DNA from: Patiria miniata
Taxonomy: Eukaryota; Echinodermata; Asteroidea; Valvatida; Asterinidae
Reading direction: 5' to 3'
Length of the DNA stretch: 64,000 bases
NCBI RefSeq assembly: GCF_015706575.1
Contig: NW_024037065.1
Coordinates: 682,001 to 746,000, forward strand
The position numbers and the translations under genes were made by a program. The number at the start of each line of letters is the position of its first letter. Within the stretch, counting starts at the first letter, position 1. The notes under the pieces are model-generated. The model was not told the origin of the DNA and ran no database searches. It saw only the letters and a list, made by a program, of their open reading frames with translations. Shown here in pieces: positions 10,430-21,439 of this stretch.

Positions 10430-11607
10430 GTGAGTGAGATTTATCATGAAACTTCATTTCCATTACCATTATTGAAGCAAATAATTCGAAAAGTACCTTA
10501 TTGGGACTTGATGAATCACAAAGGTTGTATCAGGACCGTCCAACAATCACGTGGACGTTGCTGAGGCGCTCATGTGACCTGTCACATTGTCATACTTGGT
10601 CAAACAACAGTCAGCAGTTTTACACGTGGGCTAGCTTGTATCCTCCATCTCTGTTCATCTGATGGCAGTGCATGTGGATTTTGACCGCTGCACATATTTT
10701 GAATTTCTAGAGTTGGTCCTTCCTGGCGATGATCTTAACATTGTCCACGTATATGTTGTCTCAAGTCAGATCTTAAATATTTGTGAATGATTTTCTAAAA
10801 CCTACTCTATTTTCAAACTTTAGACAATGTTCAGACTTTGCTCATAGAAATACACGCGGACAGGTGCATTCTGACATATTTAGCTCAAATTTGAGGTGAA
10901 GGGCAACTAATGCAGAATATGCTATTGATGATTTGAATTGTCCTCAAATGAGGCACTTGGAAGGGCATCTACATATCTGCAAATAGTGTACCTTGAATGC
11001 AACTGATGGCTTAAAATTGAGTGTGTCCACAAATTTTTTAGCATTTTGCAAAAGTAAAGCCAGGTGGCAAAATTGTACGAGACATAATTTTGTACAAGTG
11101 TTGTTTCTTATAAACCACTTCCTATTTTATTGTATTCAGGGAAATATGCTGACTCTGTAGCAGATAAAATGAAGTGGTGCCAGCCTTTCTGCTATCGCTC
11201 TGTTAGCAACATCCAGCCTTATGTCATACAAGATGAAGTTACTCTGTAATTCTACGCTCTCAGCCACTATTGCGAGGCCTAATTGTCATATGGTTTAACC
11301 TAACAACCTTTGTGTATGCTGGGACCTCCAAGAAGCGTGAAATGTACATAGACACTCTTTCTACGAATCTATGTTTAAAGCAACACTGAGTGATCACAAA
11401 TGTATCACTAAATACAGTGCTTTGGAGAAAAAGTGAGTCTGGAATCATGCACTGAAAGAGCTTGTTGCCTGCATGAGATGAATGACTGCAAGTGACATGC
11501 ATGTTTAGGTTAAATCCATTATTTGGTACCTGATTGGTAAAACTGTTATCTTTCAGTTCCTCAACTACGGTGCAGAAAGCAACTAAAAGATATCAGAGTT
11601 ATGGAAC

Positions 11608-11668
11608 ATAATCATGTTGAATTTGTATAAATACAAATTCAACATGATTATCGTAAATTTACGATAAT
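11608..11668. repeat. Two overlapping perfect palindromes (cruciform-prone)
   Basis: A perfect 20-base inverted repeat (11608-11627 with 11632-11651, loop TAAA) overlaps a second perfect 22-base palindrome (11647-11668, centred on GTAAATTTAC). I do not see the pair at the equivalent place in the copy 2 tail. Confidence 0.85.
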
Positions 11669-13254
11669 ACAAGTACGTGTTACGTGTAAAATACCACTGG
11701 CAGTGTACAACTGTACATCTATGTTTGTATGACCACGTTTAGTTTTAGTTCGATTGTTAAAATGGGGAGGGGGGGGGCTTTGTGTACTTAGATAATTTCT
11801 TGTGGCATGCCGTTTCTAAAAATCTGAAGGTTTTTCTGCATTCTAGAGTTTGTTTTGGGGAACAGTTTTCCCTCTTCAATATTTTAGCTGTCGATGTGTA
11901 GTCTTCATGTTATCCATCAAAACACTTTATAAAGGCTCAGTAATGTTTATCAGGGACAGTTTCTATGCACTTATATTACTTTTAGATGAAATTTGTCTTT
12001 TCCAGCGTTTTTTAAATGTGTTAAGAAATTAGCTATATTGTCAATTGTTAAGGACTTTGACATCTATCAAGTATCATGTAGACATTTTAATCTTGGTCAA
12101 TTATATTTAAAGCCATTGTCACATATATGCCCTTTCCAATGTAGCAACCAACAAGCCGTCAGCCAAGCATGTTCAAAAATAAAATACTTGACAAAGACAA
12201 AGTTCAATTTGATTTTTATTTGGGGGGGGGGGGGTTGGAGTGTTGTGAGTGTTATGCATGCTAGTAGAGATGGGCTGACTGTTAAGCAAGTAAATATACA
12301 CAAGCTTTACTTATATTGTGAGTAATCCTTTACATTTCCAAAAGAATCGACAATTGCAAAGGATATCAGATATGGTAAGGATAAGTAGGACTCTCAACAT
12401 CAGCCTTGCAATTTATAGTCCATGCTCTTTTCTCAGGGACAGATTGTATGCACTTATCTTAATTTTAGATGAAATTTGTCTTTTCCACCGTTTTTTAAGT
12501 GTTAAGAAATAGCTATATTGTCATTGTCGAGCAGTTTGATAGTACATGTTCAAAAAAGTGACAACATCTATCATGTAGACATTTTAATTATTGGTATTTT
12601 GGTCAATTGTATTTAAAGCCATTATCACATATATGCCTTGTAGCTCCCAACAAGTCATCAACCAAGCCCGTTTTTCAATAAACTACTTTACAAAGAATAA
12701 GTCAAATTTGACTTGCATTTTTGTCGAAGTCAATGTTCCTTTTTTTGGGGGGGGGGGCGGTTGGAGTGTAATGAGACTAATCATCTGAGTACGCACTCAT
12801 TTGAATAAATAATATGATGGTATGAAGTTTCAATAACATGTTACTGCAGTCATTTTGTTAAACAAAAAACACTTTGTGCAACAGGTTTGACATTTGTTTT
12901 TCCGCATTATGTTTTTTTTAGTTGAAGCAAGGTCTTTATGTTTGAATGCATTACCATTATTTTATGCGCTGTTGTTGTTTTTGTTATTTAGATTTAGGAC
13001 TTGAAGAATGTACACCGTTATTAAGATGATGCACTGGGACCCATTATGACATCATCATGGCTTCTGTATGTGCGTATGTACAACGTACGTGCGTATGTAC
13101 ATGTACATTCTGTGCATGTTTTAAACCAGAGGTATTGTCAACCTAAAGTTTCAAGCGTGCGCAGGGCATGTTCGAGTTTGCTTATTGCCTCGAAGCTTTG
13201 AAATGTTTTTGACCTACCTTTAGATCGACAAATAAAGTAAAAACTAATATAAAA

Positions 13255-14100
13255 ACTGCCATGGTTGATTTTTCAGGAATTTTCAAAGGAAAAAGGGTCT
13301 TTTCATTATAACTTCCGGTCTGATGACGTCATACGCCTAAAACTTCGCACACGTTTTAAGTGGGTCAAGATCATCATATACACCAATATTTAGGCGATTA
13401 CGACAAACTTCGCCACAGACATCTATTCAAAACACATTTGTGAAAATTTTCAACCTGTCGCTAGAGGGCGCTCGAAGATTGCATGACGTCATTGGTAAAT
13501 GATTTGAAAAATACTATTGGCCAAGAGACTAACACCGTTAAAAGCAAGTTCATATCTATTACCACTTTTAAATGATAAGCCACTTCCGGTTTTGGCCTTT
13601 TTCGACCGGAAGCAAGGGTCACGTGATTTCACGCACACTGAATGAAATAAAGACCTCAACCTACTCTACCACTTGCCGGCAACAGAATGCTGCGGACGCG
13701 TATGGTTGATTTCTTATGCATTTTTAAATATTAAAAGTGTCACAATTTAATTGCCTATCAATCAACATGGGATGACGTCATCATGACGTCATCATTCCAC
13801 AATGTTGTTTGAATTAGGGTCTTTGCTTGGACAAAGATTGGTGTAAATGAATTACTGGCAAAGAGTCAAAAATGCCCTTTGAAAAGCGACAATTTTTTTT
13901 TAATTTCTGTGTACAAAGTCTATGGGAAAAATTTAATATTCAAAAATCTATAATAAATTAGTCGATGACGTCACCATGACGTCAATCTTCGGGACACATC
14001 TTTGCTATAGGGACTATGCTTATGCAAACTTTGAATGGTGTCTGACAAAGATTAATGCCAAAAGTGGCACTGAGAAAAAACGTGCACAAAGTCTATGGGG
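13255..14100. repeat. Strongly conserved 0.84-kb repeat block with six TGACGTCA sites (copy 1)
   Basis: The block matches 63170-64000 much more closely than the flanking tail sequences match each other. It contains six copies of the CRE/ATF palindrome TGACGTCA, at 13324, 13484, 13773, 13784, 13966 and 13977, the last four as two closely spaced pairs. A short CTAGAGGGCGCTCG stretch and ACTTCCGG sites are shared as well. It may be a separate younger repeat family or a conserved functional end of the Helentron unit. Confidence 0.65.
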
Positions 14101-14151
14101 TTTTGGCGACAAAAAGAAGAAGGAAAAAAAAAAAAATGAGAACAAAAACAA

Positions 14152-14276
14152 AGGCTTTTCCGCACTATGCGGAAAAGCCAAAAAAAAGAAAAAGGAAAAA
14201 AAAAAACTTTAACGAAAACAATAGCTGTTCCCAATTGAAATTGGGAACAGCTAAAAAAACTAGAGCTATATCTGTT
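14152..14276. repeat. Cluster of three hairpins near the end of the copy 1 tail
   Basis: Three short inverted repeats lie in a row: GGCTTTTCCGCA pairing with TGCGGAAAAGCC, TAGCTGTTCCCAATT pairing with AATTGGGAACAGCTA, and TCTGTTC pairing with GAACAGA around a GAT loop. They are separated by A-rich spacers. Helitrons and Helentrons commonly have a hairpin just inside the 3' end, so this could mark an element terminus. The equivalent part of copy 2 lies beyond the window. Confidence 0.6.
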
Positions 14277-14299
14277 CGATGAACAGAACATAGGGCTTT

Positions 14300-15100
14300 T
14301 CCGTAGTTTGTTTATGAATAAATATGTTGTATAATTGACGTGAGTTGAATTGCATGTATAATATATGAGATCATAGGTGTGACAGGTGACCCTAAAAGAA
14401 GAAGATGATTGCACTGACGAGGATCGATGTTGTTGTAAACTGCCTTTTTGCCTTTGTATTGTAGAAATAAGTAGGGGTGTGCTCACAAGTGTGTGACAAG
14501 TAAGGCTTGAGATGTGTGTGTGTGGTTGAATTTGTTATGAACATAAAGTAGAAAAATACCAAAATGGTGAAATAACTATGTAAAGAAATGTAGCTGCATA
14601 TGTTTATTACATATGAAGTGATAATGAAGTGGACTGATTTGATATCCAAAAAATATAAGATTGCGTCTATTGTTTTTTTGTTTTGGTAAATACGTATATG
14701 GGATGTCGTCTTATTGGTATCTTTAATATTGTGACCAAAATCGCTCTGCCTTTGTGAAATGTTTGGACACATATTATTCAGCCAGGTTCACTCTAGGCTT
14801 TAAAAATGATCGTGTGAGAAATTGTTCTTTTATTCAATCCACATTTTTTTTCCTAGTATTAGTTTCACTTACCAATTGTTCACATGGAAATAGGGCACGT
14901 GTTATGATGAATGAAGAATTTCTAGAAAGCCTAATTATCTTACAATGGTGACTAATTTCCCGAGAGTTAGTATTTCTTACAGATTTTAGCGACAGGGGTT
15001 TTATATAACGCAACTGGTTAATGGCAGAAGTGTGTGTTTACAACAGGCATTGTGTAGTAGTGTACGGAAATACTGTGCATTTTTCAATAGCAAACGCTGA
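14300..15100. other. Stretch without recognised features
   Basis: AT-rich DNA with short ORFs only. I see no gene, RNA or clear repeat here. Confidence 0.5.
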
Positions 15101-15116
15101 TCAGTGCGAGTGACTC

Positions 15117-15230
15117 ATTTGCATATACGCTGCGCACGTTTAGCCAATTGTAGCGCGTGGGCAGTTCGTGGCCTAGTTTTTGACGGCCAGAACTTTATAA
15201 AAGGCGAGCGTCACCAGCATTTGGGTGGCT
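15117..15230 (+). promoter_or_regulatory. Octamer-CCAAT-TATA promoter-like block
   Basis: A perfect octamer ATTTGCAT (15117-15124), a GCCAAT box (15143-15148) and TTTATAAAAG (15194-15203) follow one another on the plus strand with spacings typical of a pol II core promoter, so initiation near 15225-15235 would be expected. Downstream is a minisatellite and no recognisable ORF. It could belong to a lost gene, a non-coding RNA or the control region of a repeat. Confidence 0.45.
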
Positions 15231-15254
15231 AGGTTTGAAGTTTATATCGTTAGT

Positions 15255-15482
15255 AAGCGTTCAAGTGCTGTGAACTTAGTCATCATTCAAGTGCCGTGAA
15301 GAACTTATAGTCAGCATTCAAGTGCTGTGAAAATTTAGTCAGCATAAAGAGCTGTGAAGAATTTAGTCAGCATTCAAGTGTTGTGAAGAATTTAGTCAGC
15401 ATTCAAAGTGCTGTGAAGAAATAGTCAGCATCCAAGTGCTGTGAAGATTTAGCTAGCATTCAAATTTCGAGTGCTGTGATTG
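15255..15482 (+). repeat. Minisatellite, about 30-bp units
   Basis: Seven or so imperfect units of about 29-31 bases occur, with the core CATTCAAGTGCTGTGAAGAA and a TTTAGTCAG tail. Variation is by point changes and small indels. The array starts about 30 bases downstream of the start site predicted from the TATA-like element, so it would lie at the 5' end of any transcript. Confidence 0.8.
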
Positions 15483-15653
15483 TTGAATTTATTCAGTATT
15501 AATTGTTAGCAGACAGCTTACAAGGCATTGCCTCCGAGGTAGCCGAACGTGCAAAGCAAAGTACGCGCATAATTTATTTTGCAGACCGCACATAGTGGCG
15601 GTGTCTTGCTAAAGAGTCACTTTAATTAAACAGCCAATGCAGTAACAGATATA

Positions 15654-16147
15654 TTAAAGAGGTTGTGGAATGCTCGAAGACATTTCTGTCATTTTTCGGG
15701 TATATGTAGCCCAAGGTGTGATGAAATAAAAACGACTATTGTTTCTGTCATAAAATGAGTACAAAAGGTACTTTTGAGAGCTGTTTTTCAAGTCCTGTTA
15801 TGCCTGTTTCGACCCGAACGTGCAATTTGTGTAAAAGTCGTCGTTGCGGGCAGCAAACAAAACACAGTAAATCGTGACGTAATAAACAGGACTCCCGATG
15901 CAGAGTAGCATGTACGAGTCCTGTCTATTACGTCACGATTTACTGTGTTTTGTTTGCTGCCCGCAACGACGATTTTTACACAAATTGCACGTTCGGGTCG
16001 AAACAGGACCTGAAAAACAGCTCTCAACAGTACCTTTTGTACTCATTTCATGACAGAAACAATAGTCGTTTTTATTTCATCACACCTTAGGCTACATATA
16101 CCCAAAAAATGACGGAAATGTTTTCGAGCATTCCACAACGTCTTTAA
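15654..16147. mobile_element. Foldback (MITE-like) element bordered by TTAA
   Basis: Two arms of roughly 235 bases are inverted copies of each other around a short spacer near 15890-15920. The outer ends read AAGAGGTTGTGG and, in reverse complement, AAGACGTTGTGG. Both ends abut TTAA (15654-15657 and 16144-16147). Because TTAA is palindromic, the target duplication could be TTAA (piggyBac-like) or TA (Tc1/mariner-like). The arms are highly alike, so the element is fairly young. No transposase is encoded. Confidence 0.75.
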
Positions 16148-16680
16148 ATGTTAATAATTCCCTTCATGTAAATAGAGTTGAATAAGCCGAGTTGACACTG
16201 TTAATAAATTATTTGTTGCGGATTGAGTTCTTGAATTCTAAAAGCTGTTTCCTCGAGTGAATTTCTTGTTTGTTTAATGCCTGCGCGTGCTGCGCATTAG
16301 TAGACTGAGTTTAATAATATGCCTCTTCTGATTGACGACTTTGGAGTCTTCCTGAGGAGCCTGGGCTGCCCCTACCCTTCCCCTCCCTGAGTCCACATTA
16401 TAGTTAATAGTTCAGACTGGTTCAGAATTTCACGCCCTCATCCCCCTTCAAAATTCACGCCGTTTTCAGTCTGTTCCACTGGCTGCAGCGTCTGACCATC
16501 CAGGCTGTATTATATCTGGTGAAGTTCGTTCAGACACATTCGTTGTCAAGCTGTGAGTATTACACAGTAGGTATCATTCTCTGAACGGGCACCCCGTCCA
16601 TCCACGCCCCGTTACAAAAACATGTTTGTCGTTCGGAAGAGAGATTGCCAACTAGTTAACCTTTGTTAACTTGGGTGCAT
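16148..16680. other. Stretch without recognised features
   Basis: No ORF, repeat or RNA that I can recognise. A purine-poor segment near 16370-16500 is unremarkable. Confidence 0.5.
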
Positions 16681-16687
16681 ACCTATG

Positions 16688-16832
16688 CTCCCCAATACTG
16701 ATGTTCGTGGAAATCTCTACCATAATAACCCTAACCTTAACCCTAATCCAAGCCCTAATTAACCCTAACCTTAATCCTAAGGATTTCGGGTAATATTGTT
16801 TACATCGGTATTGGGGAACATCGGGTAGATCG
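16688..16832. repeat. Small inverted-repeat element with CCCTAA core
   Basis: A degenerate CCCTAA/CCTTAA tract (16725-16780) is flanked by inverted ends: CTCCCCAATACTGATG on the left and CATCGGTATTGGGGAAC on the right. It is structurally like the element at 29700-29833. No target duplication was identified with confidence. Confidence 0.5.
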
Positions 16833-17214
16833 CGTTAATTGTCATATGTTTTGTGTTGGGTATTTTTTCTTTTTCAAATTGATATAAAGAAATCCATTGG
16901 TGGTGGGGTTTATTGCGTGCATGATGGTTGTGTAAAATAAACATGCTGGAGAATGGGTAAGGAGGTGGACTGTGTCGTGGTAGATGGGAAGTGGTTTGTT
17001 ATAATGATGTGAATTTTGGTGTTTTTTATAGTTAATTCATCTCTTGAATGAAGTCGGATATTGTCGTTGTAACATTGAAGTTGATTAATAATTTGTGGAA
17101 GGTGATTTGTTAAGATCCTGCACGTCATTTAGTGTGTGTTATAGACTCTGTCCCTGGTGAAAAGTGGCCCTGTGGAGGCTGTGGATAACTGGTGATACTC
17201 AAGACAACTCCTCC

Positions 17215-17350
17215 GTTGAAAGGAGAAGAAATCACTGAGACAAGCTATATTGAACTGATTGCAATTGGGGGCGCCATTCATTGTAGACGGTGCGGCGTTT
17301 ATTTTTTTGTAACGCGCTGTCCTTATTTTGATCCCGTAAAAGTTTACGGT
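17215..17350 (+). repeat. Dispersed repeat unit (also at 62560-62700 and 62730-62860)
   Basis: The unit begins near AAATCACTGAGACAAG, includes GGGGGCGCCATTCA, and ends at CGCGCTGTCCTTATTTTGATCCCGT followed by AAAGT. Two more copies lie next to each other in the copy 2 tail. The strong conservation of the last 25 bases suggests a short interspersed repeat. No A or B box was recognised. Confidence 0.65.
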
Positions 17351-18130
17351 TTTGTGGTAGAAATATTGTTTATTGACCTGTCTTTGTGTTTTCAGTTATG
17401 GAATGGGAACAAAAGTGGAATAGTCATGGACAGAGCATCATTACAGACTTCTGTTAAAACGAAGATGTTAACGAAGGCCTGCATTAATTGGCAGTTATTG
17501 ATGTTATACATCGTCAAAAAGAGGACTGAGGATGGTTATTGAGATCACCTATTATACACAATTAACTATTGTGTTTATTGAAATGTCAAAAAATATAAAA
17601 GTAATGCGACTGGGTGTATGTCAAAATCAAACTTAGGAAGTTCTGATTGGACTGATGTTGGATGAATCTTGACAGTACTGGCGCGGTTAGAGCGCCCTCT
17701 TGTGACTGAAGAAAATTTACGGGTATGACATCAGTCTAATTTGTAAACTTTTCTGAAGTACTTGCAACATAAGAATAGAATGCAGAAAACAGTGTGCGCA
17801 CGCGAAGACTAGTAAGTTGTAACTTGTGGAGATATAGCGTACGGCCGTTAGGAAAAGTACAATGATTAAGATGATGTCCGATTAATATGCAAGACTACAA
17901 GGGGTGTTTGTTGGCGCAGAAAATGTTATGAAGAAAAAAATAATGGGAACTTGTGCGACGGACAATTGAATCTAGTAGGGGAGGGGATGTGGGTTAAAAG
18001 AAAAATGAAGGCACAGTATTGAGCATTTGTTCCCGTCAACAGGAATGGGTTTTTATTCAGTATTTGTGGCTGAGTAAGGACTGTGGCATATAACGTTTGA
18101 TTTATGTAATTAAGCACACATTATTGAGAT
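17351..18130. other. Stretch without recognised features
   Basis: No gene or repeat that I can support. Confidence 0.4.
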
Positions 18131-19245
18131 AATTATGATGCATATGTAACAAAAGCTAACTACCGAAATGCTTTATAGATGTAGACTTATGTTATTAAAA
18201 ACACAAATTATTCAGAGATAATATATGTTGAGTTTTGTTGTGATTTTTAAATCAATGATAATGATTTGCAGTGATTATTTTGGACTGGGTATTATTTGAA
18301 GTTTAGTGTTTAGATAGAGTGCCACTCAACTGTTTCATTTACTGCTAAGCAAATGCATATATAGGGTGAGTCAAAAAAGGAGCAACCCAAATGTTGGGAT
18401 GATGTGTGCGGCAGTTCTGCACATAGCTGTTATATGTAAATAGTGGGCCTGTAACTTTGGTGATAATGGTGAAGCAGAGAGGGTGAACCAAGTCAGCAAA
18501 TTTGACAGCCATTGCATGAAGTTGAAACGTTGAAATTGCTGTGTTAAATGAGAAGTGTCCACAATACAAACTTTTTGCTATTTCTGCGGTTCCCAAGAAC
18601 ACCTAGCGAACGAGAGGGCATGTCGTGCCAGGAAAAAGAAATGAAATGTGTGTCACAAAGTTGGGCTTTCAAAATGTAGGACATGAAAGCCCAAAGTTCA
18701 GAATCTTTCTTTTAGTACAAGAATCATTCAGATCACTGATGTTCTTTTCACGCTACAGAATTTTAAACACAACTAATGTTTGAAAGTTCTGTCCATGGAT
18801 GACAAAAAAGGTGGGTGTTGTTTCAGCAAGATGAAAACAATTCATAAACATATCTGTATGTGATCTGTTCATACATATTCATATACACATCTGTATGTGA
18901 TCTGTTTTCGTTTTGCTGAAAGAAGTCTTATCTTCTTGTGATCCAAGGACAATGTTTTAAAATAGTGGTTGTGTTTAAAATTCTAGATTGTACTGTTTAA
19001 GAAATAGTAAAGTACCTAAGACGGTGATTTGAATGATTGTTGTAGTAATAAATGAAAGGTTATGGATTGGAGTCCTATGCTAGATTTTGACTGAATTAGG
19101 TAATTGTGTTACTGGAGTTAGGATTGGCTATATTCGTATGTGTTATCATGTACACTTTAATTTTTCGGGAGTTACATGGAACATCTTGTAAATAGTATAT
19201 GGTTAACAATAGAGAACTGGGAAAGAGTTTAAATATGATGCAAAC

Positions 19246-19975
19246 TAGCCCGACTGCATCTGGCCATACAGTACTATCGCAAGCTGTGTAGTATGGCCAG
19301 ACAACCAATGCTCCCCTAAACGGTGAACTCTGATGTAGTGATTTTCGGCTACCAATTGTGAGATTATTTTCTCATCCAGGACAGAAATTTACAAAGTTGA
19401 GGTTCCTAATTGTAGAGTAACTTATACCTTTTCGAAAAAGACATTCTTTTATCTAAAAATCTTCATCCATCTGACCAAAAAATGACTTTGAATTATCATT
19501 TCCCATGAATATTGCCCCGAAAATGTTCCCTTATTCGATGTAAAAATGGTGGTCGCATTGTAATGTATGCATTATGTGTGCGCGCTTGAGCAAGATTATG
19601 AATATGCATTGTTCAGTTCATGACGTTGTTTTTATATGGACAGCTGCCCCGTGCGCCTGACAAACGTTATGAAACGAATGCATATTCATCATCTTGCCCA
19701 AGTGTACGTGCATAATGCATACAATACAACGCGGTCCCCATTTTGAAATTGCATGGAGGAACATTTTTGGGATGATATTCATGGGAGATGATGATTGAAA
19801 GATGTTTTTTGGTCAGATGGATGAAGATTTTTAGATAATCGCACGTTTTTTTCGAAAAGGTATGAGTTCCTCTACGACTAGGAACCTTAACTTTGAAAAT
19901 TTGTGTCCTGGATGAGAAGATAATCTCCATCAAAATTGTTATGATAGTACTCTACGTCCAGATGGAGTCGGGCTA
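19246..19975. mobile_element. Mutator-like foldback element with 9-bp target duplication
   Basis: The element starts TAGCCCGAC and ends GTCGGGCTA. Its long arms (about 340 bases) are inverted, diverged copies of each other around a centre near 19610-19660. The nine bases GATGCAAAC occur immediately outside both ends (19237-19245 and 19976-19984). Nine-base target duplications with long inverted arms are typical of Mutator-like (MULE) elements. No transposase is encoded. It lies at the junction of the duplicated units A and B. Confidence 0.8.
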
Positions 19976-20236
19976 GATGCAAACGTAACAAAAGCTAACT
20001 ACTGAAATGCTTAATAGATGTATGTAACAAAAAACACAAATTATTGAGAGAATTAGGGTTTTGATTAAAACATTGATCATGTGTACATGTATGAAATAAT
20101 TATATGAGTCAAGATGTAAATTGCATGATTAAATATATGTTGAGTTTTTTTGTGATTTTTAAATCAATGATAATGATTTGCAGTGATTATTTTGGGCTTG
20201 GTATTATTTGAAGTTTAGTGTTCAGACAGAGTGTTA

Positions 20237-20583
20237 GGCCAAAACAAATAATAAGTCGGTCTCTGGTCAGCGCGCGCGTCAAATTTAATCATTTAGCTCC
20301 AACAGCGCCCTCTATTTTTGCACCTCCTCAATTTTTTTTTACCAAAGAGCACCAAGGAATGGGAAATAGCACCAAGGCAAATGATTGAAAGCACCAAGGC
20401 AAATTATGGAGGACACCAATGTACAGGAGGACACCAAAAAAGCAAAATAGTACCCACCTTGTCTGTACAATCCAAGCTTGAAGAAAAAAAAAAAAAAGGA
20501 AAAAAAAAAAAAAAAAAACCGCGGGGCTGCGTCAATTCCAGAACTTTGGTCTGACCAGAGACCGAATTTTTTTTTTTTTAGCG
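20237..20583. mobile_element. MITE-like insertion in duplicated unit B
   Basis: Unit A lacks this block between AGAGTG and TCAACTGTTTC. Its ends carry inverted copies of TCGGTCTCTGGTCAG (left near 20255, right near 20550-20567), and the interior has A-rich runs. A short GTTA-like duplication may flank it. The family is unknown. Confidence 0.6.
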
Positions 20584-20625
20584 TTATTCAACTGTTTCAT
20601 TTACTGCTGAGCAAATGCATGTATA

Positions 20626-21220
20626 GGGTGAGTCAAAAAAGCAGCAACCCAAATGTTGGGATGATTAGTGCAGTTCTGCACGTAGCTGTTATATGTAAAT
20701 TGTGGGCCTGTAACTTTATTATATGGTTGGTGATAATGGTCAAGCAGAGAGGGTGAACCAAGTCAGCAAATTTGACAGCCATTGTATGAAGTTGAAAGCC
20801 CAATTAAGAATCCTTTTTTAGTACAAGAATCATTCAGATCACTCATGTTCTTTTCACGCTATGGAATTTTAAACACAACCAATGTTTGAAAATCCGTTCA
20901 TGGATGACAAGAAAGGTGGGTGTTGTTTCAGCAAAATGAAAACAATTCATACACATTCCTATGTGATCTGTTTTTGTTTGGCTGAAAGAAGACTTACCTT
21001 CTTGTGATCTGAGAAAAATGTTTTAAAATGGTGGTTGTGTTTAAAATTCTAGATTGTAGTGTTTAAAAAGTAGTAAAGTACCTAAGTGATTTAAATGATT
21101 GTTGTACTAAATGAAAGGTTATGGATTGGGCTTGCATATGCTAGATTTTGAAAGTGCTACATGCAGAACCTAACTTAAAGATTAGTCACGACATTTGGGT
21201 ATTGCTTTTTTGAATCACCC
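20626..21220. mobile_element. Non-autonomous DNA transposon with GGGTGA(G/T)TCAAAAAA termini
   Basis: The left end GGGTGAGTCAAAAAAGCAGCA is matched in reverse complement by the right end (21190-21220), with the CCCAAATGT stretch shared inside. A related left end is at 18364 in unit A. The length is about 595 bases. The superfamily cannot be assigned, because the target duplication is unclear and no transposase fragment is obvious. Confidence 0.55.
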
Positions 21221-21439
21221 ATGGAGTACGTAATTAAAAGCAATAATTATTTAGAAAATATTGGTTTGATTAAAACATTAATGTGGACATTTTTTAATAA
21301 TCAAATGACTCAAGACTTTAGTTTTATGATTCAATAGATGGTGAATTTTGTTCTGATTTTTTAAACTATTTGCAGTGATCAGTTTTGATTGGAAGTTGAC
21401 TCCTCAGGATGGCTGAGATTCCTCAGGATGGTTCAGCCT

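Larger units (their letters stand above)
8320..14100 (+). other. Non-coding tail of Helentron copy 1
   Basis: No convincing long ORF is present. Collinear, diverged matches to the tail of copy 2 (53978-64000) are visible by eye: the GAGGACATTCT segment just after the stop, an ACAATTGATGTGCA segment near 8790 matching 55660, the exon-like units near 10100 matching 58120, the TATTCAG-GG acceptor-like site near 11140 matching 59966, the CATTCTAG segment near 11845 matching 60903, and 12310-12850 matching 61830-62290. The tail is therefore part of the duplicated unit, either as a long 3' part of the element or as part of a segmental duplication. Stretches not listed separately (8933-9245, 10440-11600, 11670-12300) show nothing further to me. 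Confidence 0.7.
18136..21400. repeat. Tandemly duplicated segment (three partial units)
   Basis: Unit A (about 18136-19240) and unit B (about 19976-21180) share long collinear stretches: GTAACAAAAGCTAACTAC, AATGATAATGATTTGCAGTG, GGGTGAGTCAAAAAA, the ACCAAGTCAGCAAATTTGACAG segment and more. A third, shorter trace (about 21225-21400) repeats TTTGCAGTGAT. The units are interrupted by separately listed insertions present in only one of them, so the duplication preceded those insertions. Confidence 0.75.

Noticed and set aside
14052-14486. Lys-rich or Phe/Ser-rich ORFs near the hairpin cluster.
   Set aside because: Low-complexity A-runs with no conservation in the copy 2 block.
15255-15482. CRISPR-like array.
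   Set aside because: Units are contiguous and degenerate without unique spacers, and the genome is eukaryotic. It is a minisatellite.
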